DNA of 64,000 bases, taken from assembly GCA_907165135.1 (NCBI GenBank), contig OU015570.1, positions 1,949,525 through 2,013,524 of the forward strand, written 5' to 3'. The position numbers and the translations under genes were made by a program. Shown here in pieces: positions 1 to 10,374 of this stretch (positions within the stretch are counted from its first letter, which is position 1; every line of letters starts with the position of its first letter). The DNA comes from Oikopleura dioica. Its lineage: Eukaryota; Chordata; Appendicularia; Copelata; Oikopleuridae. The notes below the pieces were generated by a model, which did not search any database, was not told the DNA's origin, and was given only the letters and a program-made list of their open reading frames with translations.

Positions 1-1710
1 CAGAGATAAATTATCAGCAACAGTGCATGGAAGAATCAATCTGTTATTTGAATAGAGAACATCATTTTTGAGCATAAGTCTTTTCGGTGACTTATTCAGC
101 TTCGCTTTAACTCGAAAATTTCTTGTTACTGAGCATGTGTCTTGAGCAGTTGCCATTTCCTCTGCTGTGAATGATCGGTTTTCGAACAAGAAGATCACAT
201 CACTTGTTGTTAACGTTGACAATGCAAAGATCGTTTCATCAACGTCGAAGAAGTTTTCGGAGTCTCTTTCAAGGTCAGAGCTTTTTGACTTTGGTAAACG
301 GCTGAAGAAATATGCAGAGGCCATTTCAGGACTTGATCCGCTTTCGTGAATGATCGTAAAGTTAAAAGCGAGAAGATAATTATGTACATTACATAATTTT
401 ATGTCCAATTTCTGTTTTCGTGATTCGCGGAATAGATAGAGCGATGATTTATGGTCAACAGCTTATGGTCAATTCGCAATCGATCAGGTAGAACTCAAAG
501 AATTGAATTCCCAAGCAGTTAGCGAAGGGTTCCTTGATTCTCATTGGTCGCTTAAGGTCAGGACCGGAAAGAGCTTTACTGAAGTATCCAAGGGGTGCGA
601 ATCGATCGTTTTGAACTTGATAAAATGTACCTCCGACTGCGTATCCAGATGAGTCGGTAACAAGAACGAGTTTACATCCGGGTTTGAAGTGCGCGAGAGT
701 CGGCTCTTTCAGTAGTTCACTTTTAACTGTATCAAAAGCCTTCTGGTGGATGTCGGACCACTCGTATTTCGCTTTTGCTGATGTCAGACGATAAAGCGGG
801 GCCAAAATCTCACTTCCACGCTTGATGAATTTAACATTGAAGTTAACCATGCCCAAGTATCTCTTTAGTTCAGTATTGTCTGTCGGTGGTTCCATCTTTT
901 CGATCGCTTTAAGATGTTTTCGGAGCGGTTTGATACCATCAGCAGTGATTCTGAGACCAAAAAAAACAATTCGGTACTGGCGATCTTACACTTTGCGGCA
1001 TTCAGGACTAGCCTATGTTTTTAGCAAGTTTTAAAGACAAATTCTAGTGCTTGCAGATGGTTTTCCGAATTATTGTCAATCACGATCAAATCGTCCAAAT
1101 AAAGCAGAATAGAATCATGTTTCATCAGCTTGTTCATAATTCAAGAGAAACAGACTGGAGCATTGCATGATCCATAGAGCATCCGGTTAGCTTGGTAATG
1201 TCGGTTGTCGTAACTGAAGGCCATCTTGTGGGCATCAGCTTCATGAATGAGCACTTGCCAATATCCACGAAAGAAATCGACTGAGCTAATGTAGCATTCT
1301 TTACCAGTGAGTTTTTCCCCAATTGACGTAAAAACACTTTGCATACTTGGCAATGGGAAGCGATCTTTCTGCAACAGCTCATTGATCATTCGCGCATCGA
1401 AAGAAACTCTGATTGGAGAATTGTTTTACGAAGTATAATGAGCGGAATGTTAAATGCAGATTGTGTCTCTTGAATGACAGTGAGCTGCTTCCAGTTTTCC
1501 ATCTGGTAACTGACTTTTGGTACTAGGTGAATGCAAATTTTACGTGGCGGTTGGTGTGCCGAGTTTGTTTCGTCATTAAGTGGAAGCGAATATCTGAAAC
1601 CAAAGAGTCGACCAAGATCGTTTGTGTCTATGTTGAAGGAGAGTCGCCATTTGTGAGTTAAAATTTCGAGTTGTTTCTTTTGTGTTGGATCAGTCGAGCC
1701 ATAAGATCCA
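1..1710 (-). pseudogene. Ty3/gypsy-type pol fragment: RT, RNase H, start of integrase
   Basis: Reading the minus strand from about 1710 to 1, Ty3/gypsy polymerase blocks appear in order. There is an RT N-terminal part (1400-1710), the RT block beginning INELLQKDRFPLPS (1141-1389), a catalytic YLDD box (about 1085-1096), the RT connection and RNase H (455-895, LKRYLGMVNF then LVTDSSG), and the RNase H tether (about 290-350, FSRLP) leading into a presumed integrase that leaves the window at base 1. The blocks sit in different frames: I see shifts near 1140, 960 and 400 and stops between 350 and 455, so this copy is dead. The family would copy element RNA into DNA. No LTR is visible on the right side, so the 5' part is missing or unrecognisable. 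Confidence 0.88.
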
Positions 1711-1931
1711 ATTATGGGAACAAAGTTTATTTGATAAGCTTATTTCACATAACCACTCTCAAGAAAACACTACAGAACAAGAGTTAGAGTTTGGCCCATG
1801 ACCTGATGAGCCCTTTGTCGTGAAATTTAAAAAGATGATCGAAAATTTAACAAGAACAGATAGTAATTTATTCAAATAATTGACAGAAAAAGGTTCGATT
1901 CTTCATTTTCTTCTTTCTTCTTTTTCGCACA

Positions 1932-2423
1932 TTACAAACGAGGCCGTCTAACAGAAAACGTACCCTTATTGGGTTTATAATGTTCTGTTGTGCCTCCATT
2001 CGCAGCCACCACGTCGTCTGCCTTCTCGAGAATCTTTCTACACATTCGATCTATGGCTTCCTGGCTGATTTGTTCATCCCAGACTTTCTCAATGATCGAT
2101 CTTGCTTCCTCAAGATTTTGAAAATAGAGCTGTCGTCGTCTTCCAAGCTCAAGCCGAACATGGTACTTGAGATCATCTGAAGAGGGACGTTTCAATGATT
2201 TGCGTAGTGATTGAAGCTCTTGAGAAGGCTGGAGAAGAGTGAGATCGTTTTTTCGTAATGTAACCGAATAAAGCCGATCACATTTTCGATATGCGTTAGG
2301 CGAGGAAATGTTCAAACTTACAGAAAAATCTTTGTCATTAGAAAGCTCAATGAGCTTTTTCATTTCTTTTTCGATTTTCATTAGAGAAGTGGCTCGTACC
2401 CGGCTTCGCTGTTTTCGGTCCAT
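1932..2423 (-). CDS. Unidentified 163-aa basic, helical protein
   Basis: An uninterrupted frame starts at an ATG in good context (GGAAAATGGACC) and ends at 1932. A canonical AATAAA on the same strand (1867-1872) follows about 60 bp after the stop, as expected for a short transcription unit. The protein is rich in charged residues, with a long helical or coiled-coil stretch (residues 10-35 and 95-140) and a basic tail (VRRPRL). No catalytic motif or known domain is recognisable. It follows directly on the left-hand pol relic but reads as an intact gene, so it may be a small host gene or an accessory gene of an element. Function unknown. Confidence 0.45.
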   Translation of the reverse strand: MDRKQRSRVRATSLMKIEKEMKKLIELSNDKDFSVSLNISSPNAYRKCDRLYSVTLRKNDLTLLQPSQELQSLRKSLKRPSSDDLKYHVRLELGRRRQLYFQNLEEARSIIEKVWDEQISQEAIDRMCRKILEKADDVVAANGGTTEHYKPNKGTFSVRRPRL

Positions 2424-2429
2424 TTTCCA

Positions 2430-4491
2430 AGTCGACTTTTTTCCAAAATAATTTGACTTTTGACTTTTATGGGATTGAGAAAAAATTTTAAAAAAAGTCT
2501 GTATTTTTCTTCGAATCTGGGTAATTTAAAATAATAACTTAAGAAAATAACTTATTTTTCAGACCTGCATCTGTTGTTTTCTTCGGGACAGTATTTTTTG
2601 ACAGATCTGATTCTGTATACAGTCATACAGACCTGCCCTGATCTGTTTCCTGTGTGAAAATCGAGCAAAAATTTTTTTGACCTGTTTCTGTCCTGTTCTG
2701 TTTGACAGGATGTCGCAATTGAAACGCAAAAAAAACTAGTTCTACCCCCTTAGTGTTGCCCCTTACTCCTAAAAATTCAGTCTTCATTACCTGGCGAAAC
2801 CAACATTCAACTCTCATTTCTTTTCTCTCAACCCTTTTCCTGAAAAGTGAGAGCTGAATGCTTGGTTTCGCCCCCATTTGTCAAAATCTAGAGAGAAAAA
2901 ACGATTTTTATCGGGAGAGGTGAATAGTGAAAAATGTTTCTAGACGGGGGGTTGTTGTTGTTCTTCGCGGAGGACCCACTGAATTCGCGCGCCAAAAAGA
3001 GAAAAACATCGGGGCAAAAAAAACACGCGCATATGCCCCAATGTATCTAGCGCTCCGTCGTGAAATTTGTCGCCCACGGTATAAGGACGACACCCTCCAT
3101 CAAATCAGTAACGTTCTTAGGGGTCACTTTGAGCAAGACCTACGGCTTTATGCCTAGAGATTACTGTACTGAGACTGTACTAGCGCTGGTCGCAGAATAA
3201 ATCGGAAACGCTTATTAGCTTTTTATTACAATTGTAGTGTGTATTTATTTCACGCAAGCCATACTACAACATTTTTTCTCGGTCAATGTCTTGGGATTTT
3301 CTTCTTGCGACATAATTTCAGCAAATCTGTTTTTAAGAGAATAAAAAAATAACCGAAGGTTCCATTCGTATGGCGCATTCAGTTTTTACAATTCATTCTT
3401 GGTTCGTGCGAAAAACTTCAAATTAGACCCTCCGCCTTTCATTTTTGATTCCCATGATTCAGTCACTTGCTCCAGAAATAGAAAAATTTAAGCGTCATCC
3501 AACTTAGTTGGAGAATCACTCAACTTAAGGCCTCTTTTCGAATCAACTGTCATCCAAAAAAGGCCCTAAGTCAGGGTTTCACTGTATTGAAAGGGAGCAA
3601 GGCGAATTCAATCTGCTTAGGGAAGGAATCTGCATCACAATGAGAGAGTTCCAGGAGTTCAGGCTTAATCAAGTGTTTATAAATGTGGTTACTAGCTATT
3701 TGGATCAACCTTAAGGGATCCCCCGATTTCGTCAACTTTGACTCCGAACTACTTTTTTAGGGCTGAGCTTTTTACTAGGATAAGAGTTCATTTTGAAGCC
3801 CGTTATTTAATGAACAAACTTTTGTATAGAAATAAATTTTCATAAGGGGGAACACCCCGAAAAGACGGGCTGAAAACATTGATACTCGCGAAAAACCCCA
3901 TTTTGGGCCATTTTCAAAATCGAACTTGTTTTTTCTGCTCTTAGATAGAGCCCTAAATCAATAACAACTTTCTTTCTTGATCCCTTATCTACAATCTCTA
4001 GTACAGGCATGTGATTCCGTCAAGGATTGTAGAATTTTTCTTAATAAGATGTTTATCAAATGATTTTTGCCAATATTTTGACTTTCCATGCTCTCTAGCG
4101 CCTTTGAGAGGTTAGATATTTTATTAAATCTATTTTTTTCTAATTAAGTTCTTTCTTAGCTTTCTAAAGAGCCATTATTCATCTGATTATGTCGACTTTG
4201 AAAAGTCGAAAAAATTGCGAATTTTTTCTAAGTAAAATTTTTCATCAAAATAAGCCATTTTCAAAGCTGTGTCACGGCTAACCACGTGACGTACTCCCCT
4301 TGACATAATATATGAAAATGATCGCCAGACAACGGAGAATCCAAAAATATATCATACGAAAGCTCTCGATGATATTTTTCAAATCGGGAAGGTATCCCTT
4401 AAAGTCTCGAAACGAAACTCATTCTTAAAGCTCAAGATTCAGGAGTTACGGACATGATTATAAAAATTTGCACTGAGAATAACGGAGGTGA
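2430..4491. other. No convincing gene; AT-rich DNA with small repeats
   Basis: Open frames here are short and lack context. The stretch 2560-2720 is a degenerate run of 'gacctgttctg'-like words. The stretch 2920-3260 is GC-richer and followed by AATAAA (about 3197) and could be an old solo LTR, but I cannot find a mate. A pogo-like TIR fragment lies at 3519-3586. The rest looks like unique noncoding DNA. Confidence 0.5.
3519..3586. repeat. pogo/Tc1-like terminal repeat relic (CAACTTAAGGCC ... GGTTTCACTGTA)
   Basis: A hairpin-like pair, 'caacttaaggcctctttt' and 'aaaaggccctaagtcagggtttcactgta', resembles the TIR of pogo-type elements, which typically begin CAGTGAAACC. Related copies lie at 24051-24140, 41570-41638, about 44960-45022 and 46960-47015, so this is a dispersed family. 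The copies differ by several substitutions, and this one is among the more degraded. Confidence 0.55.
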
Positions 4492-4499
4492 GTTCAAAG

Positions 4500-5346
4500 C
4501 AGAGTTGCAAATCTTTGAAATTTTTTTCTGAGCTGAGCTAGCTGAGCTGAGGTCAAAATTGAGCTGAGCTGAGCTGAGCTGAGCTGGTTTTTTTCAAATA
4601 AATTGAGCTGAGCTGAGCTGACCAATTATTTATGCTGAGCTAGCTGAGCTGAGCTGAGAAAGCTGATTTTTATTTACTACAATAAATGCCAAAAAATGTG
4701 TTGAAGCGAGTTTCAACCTTCTTGAGTAGATGGACAAGGAGCCCCTGCCCTCACACACCCCTAGACCAGCATCTCACTCGCAACATCGCACTTTTTTGAC
4801 ATAAAAAATTCATTCTGTCATTTAACAATAAAGAATCCTCCAAAATACTATACAGTGGTATCTTTTATGTGGATGAGCCAATGTTTCAACCTTCTAGCGT
4901 AGATGGACAGGGAGCCCCTGCCCTCGCACACCCCTACACCAGTCTCTCACATTCGCGATCACATATTTACCATCTGTACTTAATTATTTTTTTATTGGAA
5001 GCCGTTTTTTATTTAATTTCTCTCTTGTTTCAAAGAATACTCGAATTATTTCTATCTAAAACTAACTAACAGGAAAGCATGAATAGAAATTACGTCTAAG
5101 TTTTTGAAAAAAAGACCAATCAAAAGTGGTTCGATCTTTGTCAGCTCAGTAGACTTAGCTGAGCTGAGGTTAAAATTGAGCTAGCTGAGCTGAGCTGGCT
5201 CTCTTCGAAGAATCATTGAGCTGAGTTAGCTGAGCTGAGGTCAAATTGAGCTGAGCTGAGCTGAGCTGACCCTCGCCTCAAAATTGCTGAGCTGAGCTGT
5301 AGCTCAGCTAGCTCAGCTCAGCTAGCTCACAAAATTTGCAACTCTG
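4500..5346. mobile_element. Non-autonomous hAT-like element with AGCTG-repeat interior
   Basis: The ends are perfect inverted repeats (CAGAGTTGCAAAT ... ATTTGCAACTCTG) and are flanked by an exact 8-bp duplication, GTTCAAAG, at 4492-4499 and 5347-5354. An 8-bp duplication with CAG-type termini is typical of hAT transposons. The interior of 847 bp has no transposase frame. It carries long degenerate (AGCTG)n tracts near both ends (about 4528-4670 and 5140-5330), arranged so that the two halves are largely complementary, and a duplicated 73-bp segment in the middle. Confidence 0.85.
4711..4956 (+). repeat. Pair of 73-bp direct repeats inside the hAT-like element
   Basis: The segments 4711-4783 and 4884-4956 are near-identical, both beginning tttcaacctt and containing ggagcccctgccctc and cacacccc. 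They differ by a few substitutions. The spacing is 173 bp. They suggest an internal tandem duplication in the ancestor of this element. Confidence 0.75.
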
Positions 5347-5645
5347 GTTCAAAGAGGGCTCAAGTAAATATTTTTCTTATTCGGGATTTTCCTGTCAATT
5401 TGAAAGTTTCAAAGTAAAAATAAATCGTAAAGAATTCAGAGGGCCTTTTCGGAACAAGATATTTGTAAGCGTCTAAGTACTGCTGTATGCTCTCTATACT
5501 AGACGGTTCTCTTTATCAGCTAGTCGTAGCCTCTGCTATATCTTCAATAAAACACGAAACGGGAGTTTCCGATAAAAGCGTGTATTGCGCACTTTTACTG
5601 TGCGAGGACTGAAGCAGTGTTCGTAAAAGTGGCAGGGAAGAGCGC

Positions 5646-6592
5646 GTACCCAGACTAATTGCAACCCTCCCTTGATACGAATTGAAGGGTTTAAAAGTGG
5701 TTAACATCCGCTGAACATGAACTCACTTGAGCACGACGTAATGAAACATTTTTTGCCTCGATAAATTTCCCCTTCGCTTTTTGCGTCGGATATTTCTTGA
5801 ATGATTTAAAGACAGGTTCGGTTTTGAAAAATACCCTCAAGATTCTTCCGAAAAAAATGCCAATGGACAATGATTCATAAGATAATCATAAATGACTTAA
5901 TAACAGTCGAACTCCAAAATAAATTCGAAAATCAGCTGCAGAAAGAAATCCAATTTAAGGAACATTCTGAGATTAGTAAGCTTTTTCGGTTAGCTGAGAG
6001 CCAATTAATGGTATCAATAACCTTGATTACAATCAGCCGCAAACTGAAGTGATTTCCCTTTCAGCATATGGTTTTCTCTTTCAAAAATGTCATAAAAGCC
6101 ATAAAAACAATGACTTCAGCTCATTTTGCCGCAAAAAATATACTTTGAAAAAATTTGGCAGCGAGATATTTTTTTTGCTTTGATGACCCAATTTAAGGGA
6201 CTTTTTTCGAAAATTTTGGAGCAAAAAAGTCCCTTATTTTGGACTCCGACTGTATTGCTAAATCGAGTTCCATCTTCCCTCTTTGCACAATCTTCGAGAT
6301 CCAGAACTTGCTTAGAATGAGACAGAATCCCTTTTTCCCTTTGAATTTCAAAATGATCAAAACGATAAGATCCGTCAACATAATCCCTCGCAATCGGAAC
6401 GGAAGTAGCTTCAAATGCGAACCTGTCTTTAAATCATTCAAGAAATATCCGACGCAAAAAGCGAAGGGGAAATTTATCGAGGCAAAAAATGTTTCATTAC
6501 GTCGTGCTCAAGTGAGTTCATGTTCAGCGGATGTTAACCACTTTTAAACCCTTCAATTCGTATCAAGGGAGGGTTGCAATTAGTCTGGGTAC
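5646..6592. repeat. Large inverted repeat: 175-bp arms, 597-bp loop
   Basis: Arms 5646-5820 and 6418-6592 are reverse complements over 175 bp with no difference that I could find. Their outer ends read GTACCCAGAC ... GTCTGGGTAC. No clear target-site duplication flanks them. The loop is AT-rich and has no convincing gene; the open frames at 6193-6441 and 6239-6547 overlap each other on opposite strands. This may be a foldback element or a local inverted duplication. Confidence 0.7.
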
Positions 6593-6900
6593 CCTGCCCA
6601 GACTTCACCAAAGTTTTCTATTCTGGTCTCCCTGGTCAGACTTCGCCCGAATTCCCTTGTCTTGCGAGGTAAGGGTTAGGAGGCACAGGGTTAATGACAG
6701 AACAAACTCACACGAGGGGGATAGCCTATCTAGAGTTCTAGGCTAGAGGGCCGGCCCCAAGGTAAGGGGCATAGTCTGGTCCACTTGGTCAGACTAGGAG
6801 TTTCAGACAAAGTCTGGTCAGGGTGACCTGACTGGAAATTTTGGTGAAGTCTGGCCAAGGTTGCCAAACTAATTGCATACTTCCGTATCAATCGCTATAA
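6593..6900 (+). repeat. Degenerate gtctggtca repeats related to the MITE at 19400
   Basis: The words 'gtctgg' and 'ccagac' recur about eight times. The inner part (about 6688-6770: aatgacagaacaa, then gagggggatag, then caaggtaaggggca) matches the interior of the hairpin MITE at 19570-19695 in order and spacing. This is therefore likely a diverged relative or fragment of the same family. No gene is present. Confidence 0.5.
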
Positions 6901-6987
6901 AGGCATTCAAATTCTAAAATTCATGGTATCTTTCTTAAAAAGGAATATTTTAGGGTCTATGAAAATTCTCTCGATAAATTTTCTGTT

Positions 6988-7329
6988 TTGAATTTTCGCA
7001 AAAATTTACCGAATTTTGGGTGTACCGAATTTTGGGTGCTAACTGTAATCGTTATCGGGGGCGAAACAACTGCGATCGAATGTCCTTATACCATTTTTTC
7101 AGACGCTACGATTGTGAATGGCGAAAACATAACTCTTTCAATTAGCGACAATATTGATTTTTCAAATAATTTTACAAGAATTCAGTGGATAAATGATGAT
7201 TTTGTAGCAGTGGAAATGCCCGATATCGATAAGAATACGAAAGAACTAAGTAATTATTTTGATCAGAAAGAACATGAAAGTATAAAAGCGAAATGGTACA
7301 ACAAGTTTGTGTCAGATGACTTTGCGTAA
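6988..7329 (+). CDS. Unidentified 113-aa frame, possible secreted or membrane N-terminus
   Basis: The frame begins at a non-ATG codon, has a hydrophobic stretch near residues 16-24 (FWVLTVIVIGG), then an acidic, asparagine-rich body with two N-x-T/S sites. It ends at 7329 with no poly(A) signal close by. Composition is more protein-like than its neighbours, but there is no start codon, homolog or intron support. It could be one exon of a decayed gene or a chance frame. Confidence 0.2.
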   Translation: MNFRKNLPNFGCTEFWVLTVIVIGGETTAIECPYTIFSDATIVNGENITLSISDNIDFSNNFTRIQWINDDFVAVEMPDIDKNTKELSNYFDQKEHESIKAKWYNKFVSDDFA

Positions 7330-7813
7330 ACTTTAAAGATTAGCGTGTTCGTAGATCATATGATTTGTATCAAACGTTTTCGTTTATTGGATAAACTTCA
7401 TCAGGATCTATCAACGAAGTCAACAAAAAAGATATATATTAGCGTGTTCATTGTGCTCATACAAATAGCATAAGTATTATTCATTCGTATATTGTTTTTA
7501 ACGAAAAAGGGGCGAGAGACCTTGAGGAAATGTTGTTTTTATGTTTTTGCCGCAAAAGTCAAAATTGTGTTAAGTTTAAGGGTAAAACATGAAATCGGCG
7601 CGGCGTGGCTGCCCGTTCAGCATCCCGCCGTGACCTATTTTTCAAAGGTCCGTCAAATCTTAACGGAGAAAGTATTTTTCATAAATCTTTTTGCATTATG
7701 ATCATCAAGGCCAGCACTTTTATAAGGACAATTTTGAAAAGAATCGTGAGCGTAGAAGTATGAAAAAATGGGATGACTTGCTCAAAGTCTATCCGCGGCC
7801 GCCTTTTTCACAC
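7330..7813. other. AT-rich DNA without a supportable gene
   Basis: I see no open frame with gene-like context here. The last 8 bases (tttcacac, 7806-7813) are the left target-site duplication of the element that follows. Confidence 0.5.
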
Positions 7814-9413
7814 CAGGGGTGGATATTTTGATTTCAAAAAGTTTTTCCATTTTTCTAAAAGGCGGGATTCCAGTTTTTCCATTTTGCCGAAATCGGAATG
7901 AAGACGAATCCCATTTTGGAATCCTATTTTTTCAAATGGAAAAAAGGAATAATTTTTCATTCCGAATTCCGAATTTGATAGGGCAACGAAAAAATCCAGA
8001 TTTGAAAAATGGAATAAGGAATGATTCCATTTTCCGTTTTTCATTTTAAACTTATTGATTGCGAATACTTAGCGCTCGAGAACCCCTTACCTCGGCAGAA
8101 CTCAAATAAATAAAAATAACAAGGATCTAAAAAATAAACCATAAGAATTGTTCAACAAGAACCAATTTGATTTTTATAAAGAATGGGTGAGGGCGGGGTT
8201 GGGGAAAGAAGCCATTTTTCCGAACATATAAGGTGAATGTTCGCTGCCTTTGTCAAGCCCATTTAAAATTTAAAGCCAGGGAAGGGGGGGAAACGGCCCT
8301 TCGGGCCGTCAAGCCCATTTAAAATTTAAAGCCAGGGAAGGGGGGGAAACGGCCCTTCGGGCCGTCAAGCCCATTTAAAATTTAAAGCCAGGGAAGGGGG
8401 GGAAACGGCCCTTCGGGCCGTCAAGCCCATTTAAAATTTAAAGCCAGGGAAGGGGGGGAAACGGCCCTTCGGGCCGTCAAGCCCATTTAAAATTTAAAGC
8501 CAGGGAAGGGGGGGAAACGGCCCTTCGGGCCGTCAAGCCCATTTAAAATTTAAAGCCAGGGAAGGGGGGGAAACGGCCCTTCGGGCCGTCAAGCCCATTT
8601 AAAATTTAAAGCCAGGGAAGGGGGGGAAACGGCCCTTCGGGCCGTCAAGCCCATTTAAAATTTAAAGCCAGGGAAGGGGAAACGGCCCTTCGGGCCGTCA
8701 AGCCCATTTAAAATTTAAAGCCAGGGAAGGGGAAACGGCCCTTCGGGCCGTCAAGCCCATTTAAAATTTAAAGCCAGGGAAGGGGAAACGGCCCTTCGGG
8801 CCGTCAAGCCCATTTAAAATTTAAAGCCAGGGAAGGGGAAACGGCCATTCGGGCCGTCAAGCCCATTTAAAATTTAAAGCCAGGGAAGGGGAAACGAACC
8901 TTCGGGCCGTCAAGCCCATTTAAAATTTAAAGCCAGGGAAGGGGAAACGGCCCTTCGGGCCGTCAAGCCCATTTAAAATTTAAAGCCAGGGAAGGGGAAA
9001 CGGCCCTTCGGGCCGTCAAGCCCATTTAAAATTTAAAGCCAGGGAAGGGGAAACGGCCCTTCGGGCCGTCAAGCCCATTTAAAATTTAAAGCCAGGGAAG
9101 GGGAAACGGCCCTTCAGTACTTGAAAATCCCATGTTTCGCCAATTTTGCAGATCAGAGTTTTAAAATGAAATAACTGAAATTAAAAAATGGAATAACTGG
9201 AATCCCATTTTCCAAAAATACATATTTCTCACTGTGGAATAACTGGAATCCCAAAAAAATGGAAATCCCATATTCCGAAAATGAGCAGACCGTTTTTTGG
9301 GAAAAGTGGAAAATGGAATAATTTCTCATTCCAAAATGGAAAAAATGGAAAAACTGGAATTCCATCCCTCCGAAAAATGGAAAAACATTTTGAAATCAAA
9401 TTATCCATCCCTG
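7814..9413. mobile_element. Non-autonomous hAT-like element carrying a minisatellite
   Basis: Imperfect inverted ends (CAGGGGTGGATATTTTGATT ... AATCAAATTATCCATCCCTG) are flanked by an exact 8-bp duplication, TTTCACAC (7806-7813 and 9414-9421). About 230 bp of inverted-repeat arm made of 'ggaat' and 'attcc' words lies inside each end (7820-8045 and 9150-9400). There is no transposase gene. The centre is a 16-copy minisatellite preceded by a conserved 'gggcggggttgggg' segment (8190) that recurs in the hAT-like element at 20528. Confidence 0.85.
8253..9115 (+). repeat. Minisatellite, about 16 units of 56 then 53 bp, each with GGCCCTTCGGGCC palindrome
   Basis: Seven units of 56 bp (seven Gs in the 'agggaagggggggaaa' run) are followed by eight units of 53 bp (four Gs) and a partial unit. 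The change of period occurs once, near 8645. Units are almost identical; two variants stand out ('ggccattcgggcc' near 8845 and 'cgaaccttcgggcc' near 8895). Every unit contains a 12-bp near-perfect palindrome around TTCG that would form a stable stem-loop. The same unit, in reverse orientation, is tandem at 20556-20822. Confidence 0.95.
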
Positions 9414-9453
9414 TTTCACACGCTGCGCTCCTGCTTATGTCTTTTCTCGAGGG

Positions 9454-10161
9454 AGTTTAGTTCTCTGCACTGAAGATGGTCCTTGACCGAAATCGATATG
9501 CAAAATAAAAATCTTCACTTCATTATTGAAAAACATCAGTACCGATCCAGGTTCGGTTTGTGTGCCCTGGTCATTCATTTCGATTTTCGTTTCAGGCATC
9601 TTCGTGGAGATTGTGTGAAGGCCCGTTTGGTCCATTTCAAGCTCCGATTCTAGCACTCTGTCGACGTTTTCATAGGTTGCTGTGTACAATAGAAGGAGAG
9701 AAAACCCCATTTTTGAGAGAGTGTGAAAAAGAGATGAATATTTGAAAATGTAAAAATACCCTCAAAATTGTACCCGAATAATCATTGAAAATTTTTATGA
9801 CAGCCCCATAAAACGATACAAAATCCCTGTGAATGATGACAATTATAGAGTTAACTTCTCAATACACGGGGTCGGTAAAACCGACCACGGCGGCTTTGGC
9901 CCTCACTTGCTTCAAAAAGGGTAATCCACTTTATTTATTTAAAAATTCACTAAAAATTACACTAAAAATTCGAAATTATTGTTTATCTCTAGAACACTGG
10001 AGAGCATCAGTTATTTTTTCTCAAGGAATACTAGTTCGTCCTCAATTCCGAGACGGTAGGTAGTTATGTTTGGGTTACTTTTTCAGATAGTTTAGTTCTC
10101 TGCACTGAAGATAGTCCTTGACCGTAATCGATCTGCAAAATAAAAATCTTCACTTCATTTA
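9454..10161 (+). repeat. Pair of 72-bp direct repeats
   Basis: The segments 9454-9526 and 10089-10161 share 'agtttagttctctgcactga' and 'tgcaaaataaaaatcttcac' with about four differences. The 560 bp between them contain no convincing gene. The first copy overlaps a minus-strand frame (9435-9710) with a hydrophobic start, for which I see no other support. A small retroelement or a local duplication could explain the pair. Confidence 0.6.
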
Positions 10162-10197
10162 TCAACTCGATGTCAATTTTTCAATAATATTCATGAC

Positions 10198-10374
10198 GTG
10201 CGGGAGTCAAGTCCCGTTTCTCTTGCTCAACAGATGAATGATCTCATGGCCTTTATTCCAAAATGGCCATTCAGTTACAACGAAACCTTGCCGATTGGCA
10301 CATGGACTGGGATTTATGGGGAAATGAGCCTCATTGGCTATCAAAAGCTCACCAGAAGAGCGACTACTATAAGG
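10198..10374 (+). pseudogene. Left part of an open frame split by a transposon
   Basis: A protein-like frame of about 59 codons (contains FIPKWPFSYNETLPIGTW) runs without ATG into the transposon at 10375. The reading frame immediately beyond the transposon (12568 onward) is in register with this one once the 9-bp duplication is counted once, so the two parts belonged to one gene. Upstream the frame cannot be followed. The product is unknown; because the right part ends in a hydrophobic segment, an envelope-like or other membrane protein is possible. Confidence 0.5.

Noticed and set aside
7808-8049. Overlapping frames on both strands at the left arm of the hAT-like element
   Set aside because: Both derive from 'ggaat/attcc' repeats of the inverted arm.
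8253-9115. CRISPR-like array
   Set aside because: The whole 53-56-bp unit is repeated without variable spacers, the sequence is a minisatellite inside a hAT-like element, and the genome is eukaryotic.
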